Source: Pseudomonas putida (lineage in GTDB: Bacteria; Pseudomonadota; Gammaproteobacteria; Pseudomonadales; Pseudomonadaceae). Taken from it: a DNA stretch of 64,000 nt. Below the pieces are notes generated by a model. That model was not told the DNA's origin. It did not search any database and saw nothing but the letters and a program-made list of their open reading frames with translations. This document shows, piece by piece, positions 46,414-64,000 of this stretch. The DNA is taken from contig NZ_BSKJ01000001.1 in NCBI RefSeq assembly GCF_030159595.1, positions 558,001 through 622,000 on the forward strand, given 5' to 3'. Numbering within the stretch: position 1 is the first letter of the stretch; each line of letters opens with the position of its first letter. The translations under genes and the position numbers were made by a program.

Positions 46414-47037
46414 ATGCAAATTGGACTGGACTTCAACCTGGTCGAAGACCTGGTCGCCGGCGTTGACGAAGTGGGCCGTGGCCCGCTGTGCGGCGCGGTG
46501 GTGACGGCGGCGGTGATTCTTGATCCTGCGCGCCCGATTCTCGGTCTGAACGATTCGAAGAAGCTCACCGAAGCCAAGCGCGAGGCTCTGTTCGACGAAA
46601 TCCGTGAAAAGGCCCTCAGCTTTTGTATCGCTCGGGCCGAAGTCGAAGAAATCGACCGGCTGAACATTCTGCAGGCAACCATGCTGGCCATGCAGCGTGC
46701 GGTGGAAGGCTTGCACATCACGCCGAAACTGGCCCTGATCGATGGCAACCGCTGCCCGAAGTTGGCTGTACCGGCCTCGCCGGTGGTCAAGGGCGATAGC
46801 CAGGTGCCGGCTATCGCGGCGGCTTCGATCCTGGCCAAGGTGACCCGAGACCGGGAGATGAGCGCCTTCGAGCTTATCTATCCGGGGTATGGCATTGGTG
46901 GGCACAAGGGGTACCCGACGCCGGTGCACCTTGAGGCGTTGGCGCGCCTTGGGCCAACGCCCATTCATCGGCGTTCCTTTGCCCCGGTGCGGGCTGCCTG
47001 GGACGCATGTGAAGGCGTCATCGATTCCCTGATCTGA
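46414..47037 (+). CDS. rnhB: Ribonuclease HII
   Basis: Endonuclease that removes single ribonucleotides and RNA from RNA-DNA hybrids. The 207 residues have the catalytic pair D18-E19 ([12 protein letters not shown]), and [10 protein letters not shown] and [15 protein letters not shown] further on. The start lies directly after lpxB; residues further upstream in the same frame are within lpxB and not part of it. A hairpin and REP pair follow. Confidence 0.97.
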   Translation: MQIGLDFNLVEDLVAGVDEVGRGPLCGAVVTAAVILDPARPILGLNDSKKLTEAKREALFDEIREKALSFCIARAEVEEIDRLNILQATMLAMQRAVEGLHITPKLALIDGNRCPKLAVPASPVVKGDSQVPAIAAASILAKVTRDREMSAFELIYPGYGIGGHKGYPTPVHLEALARLGPTPIHRRSFAPVRAAWDACEGVIDSLI

Positions 47038-47043
47038 CCACTG

Positions 47044-47060
47044 GGGCCGCTTTGCGGCCC
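47044..47060 (+). terminator. rnhB: Hairpin after rnhB
   Basis: GGGCCGC-TTT-GCGGCCC perfect stem six bases after the stop, joined directly to the REP pair at 47061. No T-run. Confidence 0.55.
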
Positions 47061-47142
47061 TTCGCGGGCAAGCCCGCTCCCACAGGTATAGTGTTGTTCC
47101 TCAGGGCGATGATATCCCTGTGGGAGCGGGCTTGCCCGCGAA
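47061..47142. repeat. REP pair (rnhB / dnaE gap)
   Basis: Copies at 47061-47086 and 47117-47142 are exact 26-bp reverse complements separated by 30 bp; core GCGGGCAAGCCCGCTCCCAC. A further hairpin GGGCTGC-GAT-GCAGCCC (47143-47159) follows. Unlike most pairs here, it lies between genes in the same direction, so dnaE must be driven from the last ~65 bp, where TACAAT (47182-47187) is a weak -10 candidate. Confidence 0.88.
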
Positions 47143-47224
47143 GGGCTGCGATGCAGCCCCAAAACCCATGCCCAATTAAGCTACAATCCCGCCCTTGTCG
47201 TTCAGCACTGCTACAGGATCTTCC

Positions 47225-50749
<3,525 letters not shown>

Positions 50750-50856
50750 ATCGACAAAAAATTTAATCTCGACCTGAATGCGCCTGATCCCTTAAGGTAG
50801 GGCGCCAAACGGATCAACCGGCCGGCCGCCTGGCCGTAGACCCAAGACGGATGACT

Positions 50857-51804
50857 ATGAACCCGAATTTTCTCGATTTCGAACAGCCGATTGCCGACCT
50901 GCAAGCCAAGATCGAAGGCCTGCGCCTGGTAGGCAACGACAACTCGCTGAATATCAGCGATGAAATTGCCCGTCTGCAAGACAAGAGCAGCACCCTGACC
51001 GAAAGCATCTTCGGCAACCTGACCAGCTGGCAGATCGCCCGCCTGGCCCGTCATCCACGTCGTCCTTACACCTTGGACTACCTGGAGCACATCTTCACTG
51101 AATTCGAAGAGCTGCACGGTGACCGCCACTTCTCCGACGACGCCGCCATTGTGGGGGGTACTGCGCGCCTGGACGGCAAGCCGGTCATGGTCATCGGCCA
51201 CCAGAAGGGCCGTGAAGTGCGTGAGAAGGTACGCCGCAACTTCGGCATGCCGCGCCCGGAAGGCTACCGCAAGGCTTGCCGCCTGATGGAAATGGCCGAG
51301 CGTTTCAAGATGCCGATCCTGACCTTCATCGACACCCCGGGTGCCTACCCGGGCATCGATGCCGAAGAGCGCAACCAGAGCGAGGCAATCGCTTGGAACC
51401 TGCGCGTGATGGCGCGCCTGAAAACCCCGATCATCGCCACCGTGATTGGTGAAGGTGGTTCAGGTGGTGCGCTGGCCATCGGTGTCTGCGACCAGCTGAA
51501 CATGCTGCAGTACTCCACCTACTCGGTGATTTCGCCGGAAGGCTGCGCGTCGATCCTGTGGAAGACGGCCGACAAGGCGGCTGACGCGGCAGAGGCCATG
51601 GGCATCACTGCCGAGCGCCTGAAGAGCCTGAACATTGTCGACAAGGTCATCCAGGAGCCGCTGGGCGGCGCCCACCGTGACCCGGCCAAGATGTCGGAAA
51701 GCATCCGCGCCGACCTGGTGCAGCAGCTGGACATGCTCGGCAAGTTCGACAGCGACGCGTTGCTGGCCCGTCGTTACGAGCGCCTGATGAGCTACGGCCT
51801 CTGA
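50857..51804 (+). CDS. accA: Acetyl-CoA carboxylase carboxyltransferase alpha subunit
   Basis: Half of the carboxyltransferase that makes malonyl-CoA for fatty acid synthesis. The 315 residues start [20 protein letters not shown] and contain [20 protein letters not shown] and [20 protein letters not shown] with [13 protein letters not shown], the oxyanion-stabilising region. ACGGA lies just before the chosen ATG; the ATG two codons earlier is possible. A hairpin and REP pair follow it. Confidence 0.97.
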   Translation: MNPNFLDFEQPIADLQAKIEGLRLVGNDNSLNISDEIARLQDKSSTLTESIFGNLTSWQIARLARHPRRPYTLDYLEHIFTEFEELHGDRHFSDDAAIVGGTARLDGKPVMVIGHQKGREVREKVRRNFGMPRPEGYRKACRLMEMAERFKMPILTFIDTPGAYPGIDAEERNQSEAIAWNLRVMARLKTPIIATVIGEGGSGGALAIGVCDQLNMLQYSTYSVISPEGCASILWKTADKAADAAEAMGITAERLKSLNIVDKVIQEPLGGAHRDPAKMSESIRADLVQQLDMLGKFDSDALLARRYERLMSYGL

Positions 51805-51812
51805 TAAACCCG

Positions 51813-51829
51813 GGGCCGCTTTGCGGCCC
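51813..51829 (+). terminator. accA: Hairpin after accA
   Basis: GGGCCGC-TTT-GCGGCCC perfect stem eight bases after the stop, immediately followed by the REP pair at 51830. It is identical in sequence to the hairpin after rnhB. Confidence 0.55.
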
Positions 51830-51902
51830 ATCGCCGGCAAGCCAGGCTCCCACAAGGATCAGCGTCAACACGGACACTGTGGGAGCCTGGCTTGCCGGCG
51901 AT
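51830..51902. repeat. REP pair, variant subtype (accA / tilS gap)
   Basis: Copies at 51830-51854 and 51878-51902 are exact 25-bp reverse complements separated by 23 bp. The unit reads CGCCGGCAAGCCAGGCTCCC, the variant also seen at 11162 but with one extra base. The tilS start is only 49 bp further. Confidence 0.85.
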
Positions 51903-51950
51903 AGGGGTGCAAAGCCCCCCCCCGGCAATTTCAAGCCATGTGAGGCCTTC

Positions 51951-53234
51951 ATGATCAACCTCACCCCTTGGCTCAATGCCCCCGCCTGGCATATCGCCTT
52001 CTCCGGCGGCCTCGACTCCACCGTCCTCCTGCACCTGCTGGCCGACTACGCTCGCAATCACGCCTCACCCCCGCTGAGTGCGATCCACGTCCATCACGGT
52101 CTGCAGTCCGCCGCTGATGCCTGGCCGGCTCACTGCCAAGCCATCTGCAACAACCTTGGCATCGAACTCCAGGTCATCCACGTCCAGGTCGCCCCCGGTG
52201 CCAGCCTTGAACAGGCCGCCCGCGACGCCCGCTATGCCGCTTTCAAGCAAGCCCTCGGCCCAGGCGATATCCTGTTCACCGGCCAGCACCGCGACGACCA
52301 GGCCGAAACCCTGCTGTTTCGCCTGTTGCGCGGCGCCGGCCTGCGAGGGCTGGCAGCGATGCCGGGTCAGCGAGCGCTAGGGCAAGGCAGTCTGGTCAGG
52401 CCTTTGCTGGGATGTTCACGCCAGCACCTGCAGGACTATGCCCAGGTGAATGGGCTGGCATGGATCGAAGACCCGTCAAACGCCGACACACATTTCGCCC
52501 GCAACTTCCTGCGTAGCGAGGTGTTTCCGCACTTGCAGCAACGTTGGCCGCAGGCCAGCCAGAGCCTGGCTCGCGCCGCAGAGCACCTGAGCGAGGCCTT
52601 GGGGCTGCTGGATGAGCTTGCCCAAGGTGACCTTGCGCACGCAGGGGAGGGGGCGCCAATGGCCTGGGCTGGGGTGGATTCTCTCGACCTGGCATCCCTG
52701 GTAGCGCTGTCACCCGCCCGTCAACGCAATGCCTTGCAGTATTGGCTGAGCCGTCGCACCCGCTTGCCGGACACCCGCCATTGGGCCGGCTGGGTGGACC
52801 TGCGCGATGCTGCCCTGGATGCCCAGCCCGTCTGGCGGCTGGCCGATGGGCAACTGCTGCGCAGTCAGGGGCGCATCTGGTGGCTGAGCGGTGACTGGCT
52901 ACAGCAGCCCGTCGGTGAACGGGCTTGGGTGAACCCCGCCACGCCGCTGCGGCTACCTGGCAACGGCAGTGTGCGTCTTGCTGTCGCAGAGCCGCTTTGT
53001 GAGTTGCGTATTGCCTACCGCCAGGGCGGCGAAGTGCTGGATATGCCCGGCCGTGGCCGGCGCGACCTCAAGCGGCTGCTCAACGAACAGCAGGTACCGC
53101 ATTTCCTGCGCCCGCGCCTGCCGCTGCTGTACCAGGGCGAGCGCCTGCTGGCGGTGGCCAACCTGCCCGGGCGGGGGCCGGCGGATTGCCAACTGCACTG
53201 GCAGTTGCCGACGAGCGCACAAGGTTTGAGCTGA
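51951..53234 (+). CDS. tilS: tRNA(Ile)-lysidine synthetase
   Basis: Modifies C34 of tRNA-Ile(CAU) to lysidine so it reads AUA. The 427 residues have the PP-loop SGGLDST at 18-24, HVHHGLQSAADAWP and TGQHRDDQAETLLFRL in the N-terminal catalytic domain, followed by the substrate-binding and C-terminal domains. The start is ATG 51951, directly after the REP pair. Base composition is less biased than its neighbours, as for low-expression genes. Confidence 0.96.
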   Translation: MINLTPWLNAPAWHIAFSGGLDSTVLLHLLADYARNHASPPLSAIHVHHGLQSAADAWPAHCQAICNNLGIELQVIHVQVAPGASLEQAARDARYAAFKQALGPGDILFTGQHRDDQAETLLFRLLRGAGLRGLAAMPGQRALGQGSLVRPLLGCSRQHLQDYAQVNGLAWIEDPSNADTHFARNFLRSEVFPHLQQRWPQASQSLARAAEHLSEALGLLDELAQGDLAHAGEGAPMAWAGVDSLDLASLVALSPARQRNALQYWLSRRTRLPDTRHWAGWVDLRDAALDAQPVWRLADGQLLRSQGRIWWLSGDWLQQPVGERAWVNPATPLRLPGNGSVRLAVAEPLCELRIAYRQGGEVLDMPGRGRRDLKRLLNEQQVPHFLRPRLPLLYQGERLLAVANLPGRGPADCQLHWQLPTSAQGLS

Positions 53235-53254
53235 AGGGTACATTCGGGTAGACT
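53226..53254 (+). promoter_or_regulatory. Possible promoter of pyrG
   Basis: TTGAGC (53226-53231), 17 bp, TAGACT (53249-53254) overlaps the end of tilS. It would give a leader of about 240 bases before pyrG. The leader holds a CCGGG/CCCGG hairpin (53365-53379) and a T6 run but no known riboswitch that I recognise. Confidence 0.35.
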
Positions 53255-53481
53255 ACCCTCCCTTCTTGATACAACTTCTGTGGGTTCCGCGAAAACACAG
53301 GGGTTGCCGATTACCAAGCAGTTTTTTGCTGGGCTGATTCTGAAAATGACGAGCGAGCTCCATGCCGGGGATGTCCCGGTCTGTACAGACGCGGCAGTTT
53401 TTTGAGATGCACTGTGATTGACGCAGGTGATCGGGGGCTTCGGCCTTCCTTCGCTTTCTCCGGCGGCGCTGGCCGCCTTAA

Positions 53482-55980
<2,499 letters not shown>

Positions 55981-56014
55981 AGCTCATTTCTCGGGTAAAG
56001 TACCGCCCGATCCA

Positions 56015-56036
56015 CCCCTGACCAATCGGTCAGGGG
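56015..56036 (+). terminator. kdsA: Hairpin after kdsA
   Basis: Perfect 9-bp stem CCCCTGACC / GGTCAGGGG with loop AATC in the 152-bp gap before eno. No T-run follows, so it may only attenuate. Confidence 0.5.
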
Positions 56037-56099
56037 CTCCCTTCACCCGGCCTGCCCTTGCAAGTCCGCCTGGTGAACGGCAAGAATTTCTTAAGCTAA

Positions 56100-57422
<1,323 letters not shown>

Positions 57423-57507
57423 GCAAGAGATGGTAAAAAGACAGCAGCCGGAGTTGTAGGAACGTTCGTACTGATCTTTCCTACATTCCAACGGGTTTCT
57501 GTCAACG

Positions 57508-57529
57508 AAGCCTGGCCTCGGCCAGGCTT
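57508..57529 (+). terminator. eno: Terminator after eno
   Basis: AAGCCTGGCC/GGCCAGGCTT 10-bp stem with a very tight loop, 85 bp after the stop, then TTGTG. Likely ends the pyrG-kdsA-eno transcripts. Confidence 0.65.
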
Positions 57530-57590
57530 TGTGCTATTCGAGGCCCCGAAGTAACAAGTACGCGGCAGCCTTTTTAACCTGGATAACGTG

Positions 57591-57872
57591 ATGCGCAGTC
57601 CCTATTGGGTGTTCCTCGTTCTGCTCCTGCTGCTGGGTGGCCTGCAGTACCGCCTGTGGGTGGGTAATGGCAGCCTGGCGCAAGTGACCGAACTGAAGCA
57701 GCAGATTGACGAGCAGCATGCCGAGAACGAGCGCTTGCTTGAGCGTAACCGCGTGCTCGATGCCGAAGTGCTGGAGCTGAAAAAAGGCATGGAGACCGTT
57801 GAAGAGCGGGCTCGCCACGAATTGGGAATGGTCAAAGAGGGCGAAACCCTCTTCCAGTTGCCACAGAAATGA
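57591..57872 (+). CDS. ftsB: Cell division protein FtsB
   Basis: Small bitopic division protein that forms the FtsQBL complex and helps activate septal peptidoglycan synthesis. The 93 residues have a short cytosolic tip, one helix (about 4-20, YWVFLVLLLLLGGLQY), and a periplasmic coiled-coil (about 27-70) rich in Glu/Leu/Gln, ending EGETLFQLPQK. The stop overlaps the ispD start (ATGA). GGATAA precedes the ATG. Confidence 0.95.
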   Translation: MRSPYWVFLVLLLLLGGLQYRLWVGNGSLAQVTELKQQIDEQHAENERLLERNRVLDAEVLELKKGMETVEERARHELGMVKEGETLFQLPQK

Positions 57873-58576
57873 TTGATACCTTACCGGCCTTCTGGGCCGT
57901 GATTCCTGCTGCGGGCGTCGGTGCCCGCATGGCTGCCGACCGCCCCAAGCAATACCTGGAGCTGGCCGGGCAGACTATTCTCGAGCACAGCCTCGACTGT
58001 TTTCTTGGCCACCCGGCGCTCAACGGCGTGGTGGTCAGCATTGCTGAAGATGACCCGTACTGGCCGGCCCTGCGTTGCGCCAGCGACCCGCGCATCCAGC
58101 GCGCAGCGGGCGGACGCGAGCGTGCTGATTCGGTGCTCAATGCCTTGCTGTTGCTGCATGCACATGGCGCCTCGGACAGCGACTGGGTGCTGGTGCATGA
58201 TGCTGCGCGGCCGAATTTGGCGCGCAGCGACCTGGACAAGCTGTTGTCGGAGCTGTCGGACGACCCGGTGGGTGGCCTGCTGGCGGTACCGGCGCGCGAT
58301 ACCCTCAAGCGTGCCGATGGCAGCGGCCGGGTAAGTGCTACCGTGGACCGCAGCACCATCTGGCAGGCATACACGCCGCAGATGTTTCGGCTTGGGGCAC
58401 TGCACCGGGCGTTGGCCGAGTGCCTGGTGTCGGATGTGGTGGTTACCGATGAAGCTTCTGCCATCGAGTGGTCTGGCCAGGCGCCACGGCTGGTCGAAGG
58501 GCGTAGTGACAACATCAAGGTGACCCGGCCGGAAGACCTGGAGTGGTTGCGCCAGCGCTGGGCTGGGCGCCGCTGA
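57869..58576 (+). CDS. ispD: 2-C-methyl-D-erythritol 4-phosphate cytidylyltransferase
   Basis: Third step of the MEP pathway, making CDP-ME from MEP and CTP. The 235 residues show the nucleotide-binding PAAGVGARMAADRPKQYLEL opening, LVHDAARP and ALPARDTLK-type region AVPARDTLKRA, and the SDNIKVTRPEDLEW end. It overlaps ftsB by four bases. Downstream lies a REP pair, not ispF, which is 3 kb away after the adhC-fghA insertion. Confidence 0.97.
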   Translation: MIDTLPAFWAVIPAAGVGARMAADRPKQYLELAGQTILEHSLDCFLGHPALNGVVVSIAEDDPYWPALRCASDPRIQRAAGGRERADSVLNALLLLHAHGASDSDWVLVHDAARPNLARSDLDKLLSELSDDPVGGLLAVPARDTLKRADGSGRVSATVDRSTIWQAYTPQMFRLGALHRALAECLVSDVVVTDEASAIEWSGQAPRLVEGRSDNIKVTRPEDLEWLRQRWAGRR

Positions 58577-58597
58577 AGGCTCAAACCGGTGCTGGCT

Positions 58598-58683
58598 TCT
58601 TCGCGGGCAAGCCCGCTCCCACAGGTACGGCGCCAGCCTCAAGATCTGCGCATGACCTGTGGGAGCGGGCTTGCCCGCGAAGA
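58598..58683. repeat. REP pair (ispD / LysR gap)
   Basis: Copies at 58598-58626 and 58655-58683 are exact 29-bp reverse complements separated by 28 bp; core GCGGGCAAGCCCGCTCCCAC. They lie between convergent gene ends, filling most of the 131-bp gap. Confidence 0.88.
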
Positions 58684-58707
58684 GGCCGGTACAGCCAGCA
58701 TATCCCT

Positions 58708-59604
58708 TCAGCCGAAACGATATTCCGGCAACCCCGCCAACCCCTCCTTCAGGTAATCCACCAACCGTCGCACCTTCGGCGACAGGTGCCGCTGTTGCGG
58801 ATACAACGCCCACACTGCCGTATTCGGCGGCTGGTGCGCTTCCAGCAACGACACCAGAGCCCCCGTATTCAAGTGCTCCAGCACATAATAATCCGGCAAC
58901 TGGCACAACCCCATCCCCTGCAACGCCGCATCCAGCACCGCCTGGCCACTGTTGCAGCGCCAGTTGCCCTGTATCCGCTGGCTGATCTCTCGGCCGTCCT
59001 GTTGCAGTGCCCACAAGTCCGAACTGCCCACCAGGCAATTGTGCCGCGCCAGTTCCGACAGGCTGTGCGGCCGGCCATAACGTTCCAGGTAGGCCGGCGA
59101 GGCGCACAGGTACATGCGTCGCGGCGCCAGGCGAGTGGCCACCAGCCGGGAGTCGGCCAGCCGGCCCAGGCGGATGGCCAGGTCCATGCCTTCATGCAAC
59201 AGGTCGAGGGTGTGGTTGCTCAGTTCCACATCCACCCGCAACTGTGGGTAGAGCGCCATGAACCGTGTCACCAGCGGCACGATGAAGCGCTCGCCGTAGG
59301 CGACCGCGCAGGTCATGCGCAGCAACCCTTTCGGTTCGCTGGCCAGGTCGCCCATGGCGCGCAGGGCTTCTTCGCGACCATCCTGCAGGCGCTGGCAATG
59401 CTGCAGAAAGGTCTGCCCGGCCTCGCTCAGGGTTACCCGGCGGGTGCTGCGGTACAGCAGACGCGTCTGCAGGCGCTCCTCCAGCCGGGCGATCTGGCGG
59501 CTGATGTGCGACGAGGAAACCCCCAGGCGTTCGGCGGCTGCCGTGAACTGGCCCGATTCGGCCACGGCGACGAATTCGTCGATGCCTTCCCAGCGGCTGC
59601 TCAT
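58708..59604 (-). CDS. LysR-family transcriptional regulator
   Basis: DNA-binding regulator of 298 residues. The N-terminal winged HTH (about 8-65) reads FVAVAESGQFTAAAERLGVS, then SHISRQIARLEERLQTRLL. A periplasmic-binding-like effector domain fills 90-295. It diverges from adhC with a T-N11-A operator between them, so it probably controls adhC-fghA and itself; in several bacteria such a neighbour activates formaldehyde detoxification. The inducer is unknown, though glutathione-formaldehyde adduct is a possibility (inference). Confidence 0.93.
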   Translation of the reverse strand: MSSRWEGIDEFVAVAESGQFTAAAERLGVSSSHISRQIARLEERLQTRLLYRSTRRVTLSEAGQTFLQHCQRLQDGREEALRAMGDLASEPKGLLRMTCAVAYGERFIVPLVTRFMALYPQLRVDVELSNHTLDLLHEGMDLAIRLGRLADSRLVATRLAPRRMYLCASPAYLERYGRPHSLSELARHNCLVGSSDLWALQQDGREISQRIQGNWRCNSGQAVLDAALQGMGLCQLPDYYVLEHLNTGALVSLLEAHQPPNTAVWALYPQQRHLSPKVRRLVDYLKEGLAGLPEYRFG

Positions 59605-59627
59605 GGATTATCCCTGTGTGGCAATAA

Positions 59628-60824
<1,197 letters not shown>

Positions 60825-60832
60825 GGTCAGTC

Positions 60833-61687
60833 ATGAGCCTGGATAACATCTCCTGCCAGAAGAGCTTCGGCGGCTGGCACAAGCGTTACCGGCATCACTC
60901 CAAGGTGCTGGGCTGCGACATGGTGTTCGCCGTGTACCTGCCGCCGCAGGCCGAGCAGGGTGAGAAGCTGCCGGTGCTGTACTGGCTCAGCGGCCTCACC
61001 TGCACCGATGAGAACTTCATGCAGAAGGCCGGCGCCCAACGCCTGGCCGCGGAGCTTGGGTTGATCATTGTTGCCCCCGACACCAGTCCGCGTGGCGAGC
61101 AGGTGCCGGGCGACCCGGACGGTGCCTGGGACTTCGGCCTGGGGGCTGGCTTCTACCTCAACGCCACCCAGCAACCCTGGGCCACGCACTACCGCATGCA
61201 CGACTATGTGGTGGAGGAGTTGCCTGCCCTGATCGAGGCGCACTTCCCGGCGTCGGGCGAGCGCAGCATCAGCGGCCACTCCATGGGTGGGCATGGCGCG
61301 CTGGTGTGCGCCTTACGCAACCCGGGGCGCTACCGCTCGGTGTCGGCGTTCTCGCCAATCAGCAACCCGATGGATTGCCCGTGGGGCGAGAAGGCCTTCA
61401 GCCGCTACCTGGGTGAAGACCGTGCGCGCTGGCGTGAGTGGGATGCCAGCGTGTTGCTGGCTGAAACCCCGGCCGGCGAGTGCCCGCCGTTGCTGGTCGA
61501 CCAGGGCGACCGTGACGACTTCCTCGAAAAGCAGCTCAAGCCTGAAGCGCTGGAGCAGGCGGCACGCAAAGGGGGGCATGCACTGACCCTACGCCTGCAG
61601 CCAGGCTATGACCATAGCTACTACTTCATTGCCAGCTTCATCGAGGAACACCTGCGCCATCATGCGGTGGCACTGGCACGGGGCTAA
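60833..61687 (+). CDS. fghA: S-formylglutathione hydrolase
   Basis: Serine esterase splitting S-formylglutathione into formate and glutathione, completing the adhC pathway. The 284 residues have the alpha/beta-hydrolase nucleophile S150 in [10 protein letters not shown], with catalytic Asp in [10 protein letters not shown] and His in YDHSYYF. It opens with [18 protein letters not shown], typical of the family. It is 8 bp after adhC; a terminator-like hairpin lies between it and ispF. Confidence 0.96.
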   Translation: MSLDNISCQKSFGGWHKRYRHHSKVLGCDMVFAVYLPPQAEQGEKLPVLYWLSGLTCTDENFMQKAGAQRLAAELGLIIVAPDTSPRGEQVPGDPDGAWDFGLGAGFYLNATQQPWATHYRMHDYVVEELPALIEAHFPASGERSISGHSMGGHGALVCALRNPGRYRSVSAFSPISNPMDCPWGEKAFSRYLGEDRARWREWDASVLLAETPAGECPPLLVDQGDRDDFLEKQLKPEALEQAARKGGHALTLRLQPGYDHSYYFIASFIEEHLRHHAVALARG

Positions 61688-61734
61688 CAGCCTGGTCCAA
61701 AAGCCGCCAAACCCGCTGCAAAGCAGGTAGAATC

Positions 61735-61760
61735 ACGCCCTGACTCATTCAGGGCGTTTT
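61735..61760 (+). terminator. Hairpin plus T-run at the fghA end / ispF start
   Basis: ACGCCCTGA and TCAGGGCGT form a 9-bp stem with a 5-base loop, followed by TTTT. It is a convincing intrinsic terminator, yet its right arm (CAGGGCG) is also the only ribosome-binding-like sequence for ispF, whose ATG is four bases beyond. It may therefore regulate ispF. TAGAAT (61728-61733) is a weak -10 candidate. Confidence 0.6.
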
Positions 61761-61763
61761 CTT

Positions 61764-62237
61764 ATGCGTATTGGCCACGGCTACGATGTGCACCGTTTCT
61801 GCGACGGTGATTTCATTACCCTGGGCGGGGTGCGTATCCCCCACAAATACGGCCTGCTGGCCCACTCCGACGGCGACGTGCTGCTGCACGCCCTGAGCGA
61901 TGCTTTGCTGGGCGCTGCGGCGTTGGGCGACATCGGCAAGCACTTCCCCGATACCGACCCGCAGTTCAAGGGCGCTGACAGCCGCGTGTTGCTGCGCCAT
62001 GTGGTCGGCATCGTCAAGGCCAAGGGCTGGAAGGTCGGCAATGTCGACGCCACCATCGTCGCCCAGGCGCCGAAGATGGCCCCGCACATCGAGACCATGC
62101 GCCAGTTGATCGCCGAAGACCTGCAGGTCGAACTCGACCAGGTCAACGTCAAGGCCACCACCACAGAGAAGCTGGGCTTCACCGGACGTGAGGAGGGCAT
62201 TGCCGTGCATTCGGTCGCCCTGCTGCTGCCAGCATGA
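61764..62237 (+). CDS. ispF: 2-C-methyl-D-erythritol 2,4-cyclodiphosphate synthase
   Basis: Cyclises CDP-ME2P to MEcPP in the MEP pathway. The 157 residues have the zinc ligands D8 and H10 (GHGYDVHRF) and H42 in [12 protein letters not shown], and the conserved C-terminal [23 protein letters not shown]. It overlaps truD by four bases (ATGA). Its separation from ispD by LysR-adhC-fghA is usual in pseudomonads. Confidence 0.97.
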   Translation: MRIGHGYDVHRFCDGDFITLGGVRIPHKYGLLAHSDGDVLLHALSDALLGAAALGDIGKHFPDTDPQFKGADSRVLLRHVVGIVKAKGWKVGNVDATIVAQAPKMAPHIETMRQLIAEDLQVELDQVNVKATTTEKLGFTGREEGIAVHSVALLLPA

Positions 62238-63292
62238 CCGAGCTGGAACTGCTGGGCCCGCGCGCATCGGGTGAACCACTGGGCACTGCCGTCCTCAAGG
62301 CGGTGGCTGAAGACTTTCAGGTTGACGAAGTGCTGGATATCCCGCTGTCGGGCCAGGGCGAACACCTGTGGCTGTGGGTCGAGAAGCGTGACCTGAACAC
62401 CGAAGAAGCCGCCCGCCGCCTGGCCCGTGCCGCCGGTGTGCCGGTGCGCACCATCAGTTACGCCGGGCTCAAGGACCGTCAGGCCCTGACCCGTCAGTGG
62501 TTCAGCCTGCACCTGCCGGGCAAGGCCGACCCGGACCTGTCGCGTGCCGAGGATGCCAGCCTTCGGGTGCTCAAGCAGGTGCGCCACCAGCGCAAGCTAC
62601 AGCGTGGCGCGCATTCGGCCAATGGCTTCACCCTGCGCCTGACGGCCCTGGCTGCCGATCATCAGGCGGTGGATGCGCGCCTGGAACAACTGAAGCAGCA
62701 CGGTGTGCCCAACTATTTCGGCACCCAGCGCTTCGGTCACGGCGGTGGCAACGTCCATGACGCCCTCGACTGGGCCGCGCGCAAGGCCCTGCCCGAGCAG
62801 CGTAACGTGCGTTCGCGACTGCTTTCGGCCGGGCGTAGCTACCTGTTCAATCAGGTGCTGGCTGCGCGTGTCGCAGCAGGTAGTTGGGCGCGGGCGCAGG
62901 TCGGCGACCTGCTGGCGTTCACCGACAGCCGTAGCTTTTTCCCGGCGGGTGAGGCGGAGTGTGTCGACCCTCGCCTGGCGATTCTCGATCTGCACCCGAC
63001 CGGCCCGATGTGGGGCGAGGGCGCTTCGCCTGCTGGCGCGGCCACTGCCCAATTGGAAGACACCGTCGGTGCAGGCCAGCCGGCACTTTGTCAGTGGTTG
63101 GCACAGGCGGGCATGGATCACGAACGGCGCATTTTGCGGCTCCCTATTGGCGGCCTGACATGGCATTATCCCGAGCCTGATATCCTGCAACTGGAATTCG
63201 TCCTGCCGGCCGGATGCTTCGCCACCGTGGTGGTGCGTGAAGTCGTTGATCTGGTGTCGGCAGGGCAGACGGACAGCCCATGCGTATTCTGA
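62234..63292 (+). CDS. truD: tRNA pseudouridine(13) synthase TruD
   Basis: Isomerises U13 of tRNA-Glu to pseudouridine. The 352 residues contain the catalytic aspartate D81 in [27 protein letters not shown], and [12 protein letters not shown] typical of the TruD family. It overlaps ispF by four bases and surE by 13, so ispF-truD-surE form one operon. Confidence 0.96.
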   Translation: MTELELLGPRASGEPLGTAVLKAVAEDFQVDEVLDIPLSGQGEHLWLWVEKRDLNTEEAARRLARAAGVPVRTISYAGLKDRQALTRQWFSLHLPGKADPDLSRAEDASLRVLKQVRHQRKLQRGAHSANGFTLRLTALAADHQAVDARLEQLKQHGVPNYFGTQRFGHGGGNVHDALDWAARKALPEQRNVRSRLLSAGRSYLFNQVLAARVAAGSWARAQVGDLLAFTDSRSFFPAGEAECVDPRLAILDLHPTGPMWGEGASPAGAATAQLEDTVGAGQPALCQWLAQAGMDHERRILRLPIGGLTWHYPEPDILQLEFVLPAGCFATVVVREVVDLVSAGQTDSPCVF

Positions 63293-64000
63293 TTTCGAAC
63301 GACGACGGTGTTACCGCGCCCGGCATCGCCGCGCTGCACGCTGCGCTGGCGGATTACGCCGAGTGTGCGGTGATCGCCCCGGAGCAAGACAAGAGCGGCG
63401 CCAGCAGTTCGCTGACGCTGGACCGGCCACTGCACCCGCAAACCTTGGCCAATGGCTTCATCAGCCTCAACGGCACGCCGACGGATTGCGTGCACCTTGG
63501 GCTAAATGGGCTGCTGCCGCACACGCCCGACATGGTCGTGTCTGGGATCAATCTTGGTGCCAACCTGGGCGATGACGTGCTGTACTCGGGTACGGTCGCC
63601 GCAGCGTTGGAAGGCCGCTTCCTTGGTGGCACGTCGCTGGCGTTTTCGCTGTTGTCGCGCCAGCCGGACAACTTGCCGACGGCGGCCCATATCGCCCGCT
63701 GTCTGGTCGAGGCCCAGTCGCGCCTGGCGCTGCCGCCACGCACCGTGCTCAACGTAAATATTCCCAACCTGCCGCTGGAGCACATTCGCGGCATCCGGCT
63801 CACCCGCCTCGGGCATCGGGCGCGGGCGGCGGCGCCGACCAAGGTGGTCAATCCGCGCGGCAAGGAAGGTTATTGGATCGCCGTGGCCGGTGATGCCGAG
63901 GACGGCGGCCCGGGCACCGACTTTCACGCGGTGATGCAGGGCTATGTATCGATCACCCCGTTGCAGCTCGACCGCACGTTCAATGATGCCTTCGAGCAGC
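63280..64000 (+). CDS. surE: 5'/3'-nucleotidase SurE (cut by window end)
   Basis: Metal-dependent nucleotidase that dephosphorylates nucleoside monophosphates and helps stationary-phase survival. The frame runs open to the last base; 240 residues are visible, so roughly ten are missing. It opens [16 protein letters not shown] with metal aspartates D8 and D9, then [14 protein letters not shown] and NGTPTDCV and [19 protein letters not shown]. It overlaps the truD end by 13 bases. The usual pcm-nlpD-rpoS genes are expected beyond the window, by pseudomonad gene order. Confidence 0.96.
   Translation, partial: MRILISNDDGVTAPGIAALHAALADYAECAVIAPEQDKSGASSSLTLDRPLHPQTLANGFISLNGTPTDCVHLGLNGLLPHTPDMVVSGINLGANLGDDVLYSGTVAAALEGRFLGGTSLAFSLLSRQPDNLPTAAHIARCLVEAQSRLALPPRTVLNVNIPNLPLEHIRGIRLTRLGHRARAAAPTKVVNPRGKEGYWIAVAGDAEDGGPGTDFHAVMQGYVSITPLQLDRTFNDAFEQ

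Overview
The window looks like chromosome from a fluorescent pseudomonad of the Pseudomonas putida group. The evidence is high GC content, a Pseudomonas order of core genes (map-rpsB-tsf-pyrH-frr-uppS-cdsA-dxr-rseP-bamA-skp-lpxD-fabZ-lpxA-lpxB-rnhB-dnaE-accA-tilS-pyrG-kdsA-eno-ftsB-ispD ... ispF-truD-surE), and six inverted pairs of a REP element of the P. putida type. I found no tRNA or rRNA gene, insertion sequence, integrase or CRISPR array.

Region 1 (1-6.7 kb, accessory). The end of a branched-chain-amino-acid-type ABC transporter (binding protein, LivF-like ATPase) is followed by an OprD-family porin, an SfnB-like flavin oxidoreductase, a small protein resembling only the tail domain of that enzyme family, and, convergently, a second DszC-like oxidoreductase. 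Both oxidoreductase genes have a sigma-54 core promoter (GG-N10-GC) at the right distance, and the porin has a near match. Together they suggest sulfur-starvation scavenging of organosulfur compounds.

Region 2 (6.9-25.4 kb, mixed). A two-gene RND efflux pump without outer-membrane partner or regulator, a DUF4197 protein, a YbaY-like lipoprotein, plsB, a cold-shock protein, a conserved hypothetical, rlmA, dapE, an NdvB-like glucan synthase (GH17 plus GT2), tcdA with the convergent csdA-csdE sulfur-transfer pair, dapD, an ArsC/Spx-like protein, and a higBA toxin-antitoxin operon whose promoter is covered by a perfect palindrome.

Region 3 (25.6-32.2 kb). A CPA1 Na+/H+ antiporter, then dapC, glnD and map on the minus strand. 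With dapE and dapD, three lysine/diaminopimelate genes lie within 12 kb.

Region 4 (32.5-58.6 kb, core). A nearly unbroken plus-strand run covers translation (rpsB, tsf, frr), pyrimidine nucleotides (pyrH, pyrG), undecaprenyl and phospholipid precursors (uppS, cdsA), isoprenoids (dxr, ispD), outer-membrane assembly (rseP, bamA, skp), lipid A and Kdo (lpxD, fabZ, lpxA, lpxB, kdsA), DNA replication and repair (dnaE, rnhB), fatty-acid initiation (accA), tRNA-Ile modification (tilS), glycolysis (eno) and division (ftsB). Many junctions are ATGA or TAATG overlaps, implying translational coupling.

Region 5 (58.7-64 kb). A LysR regulator diverges from adhC-fghA (glutathione-dependent formaldehyde oxidation) with a textbook T-N11-A operator between them, followed by ispF, truD and a surE gene cut by the window end.

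Most intergenic gaps hold a hairpin of the form GGGCNGC-TTT-GCNGCCC, often directly joined to a REP pair.
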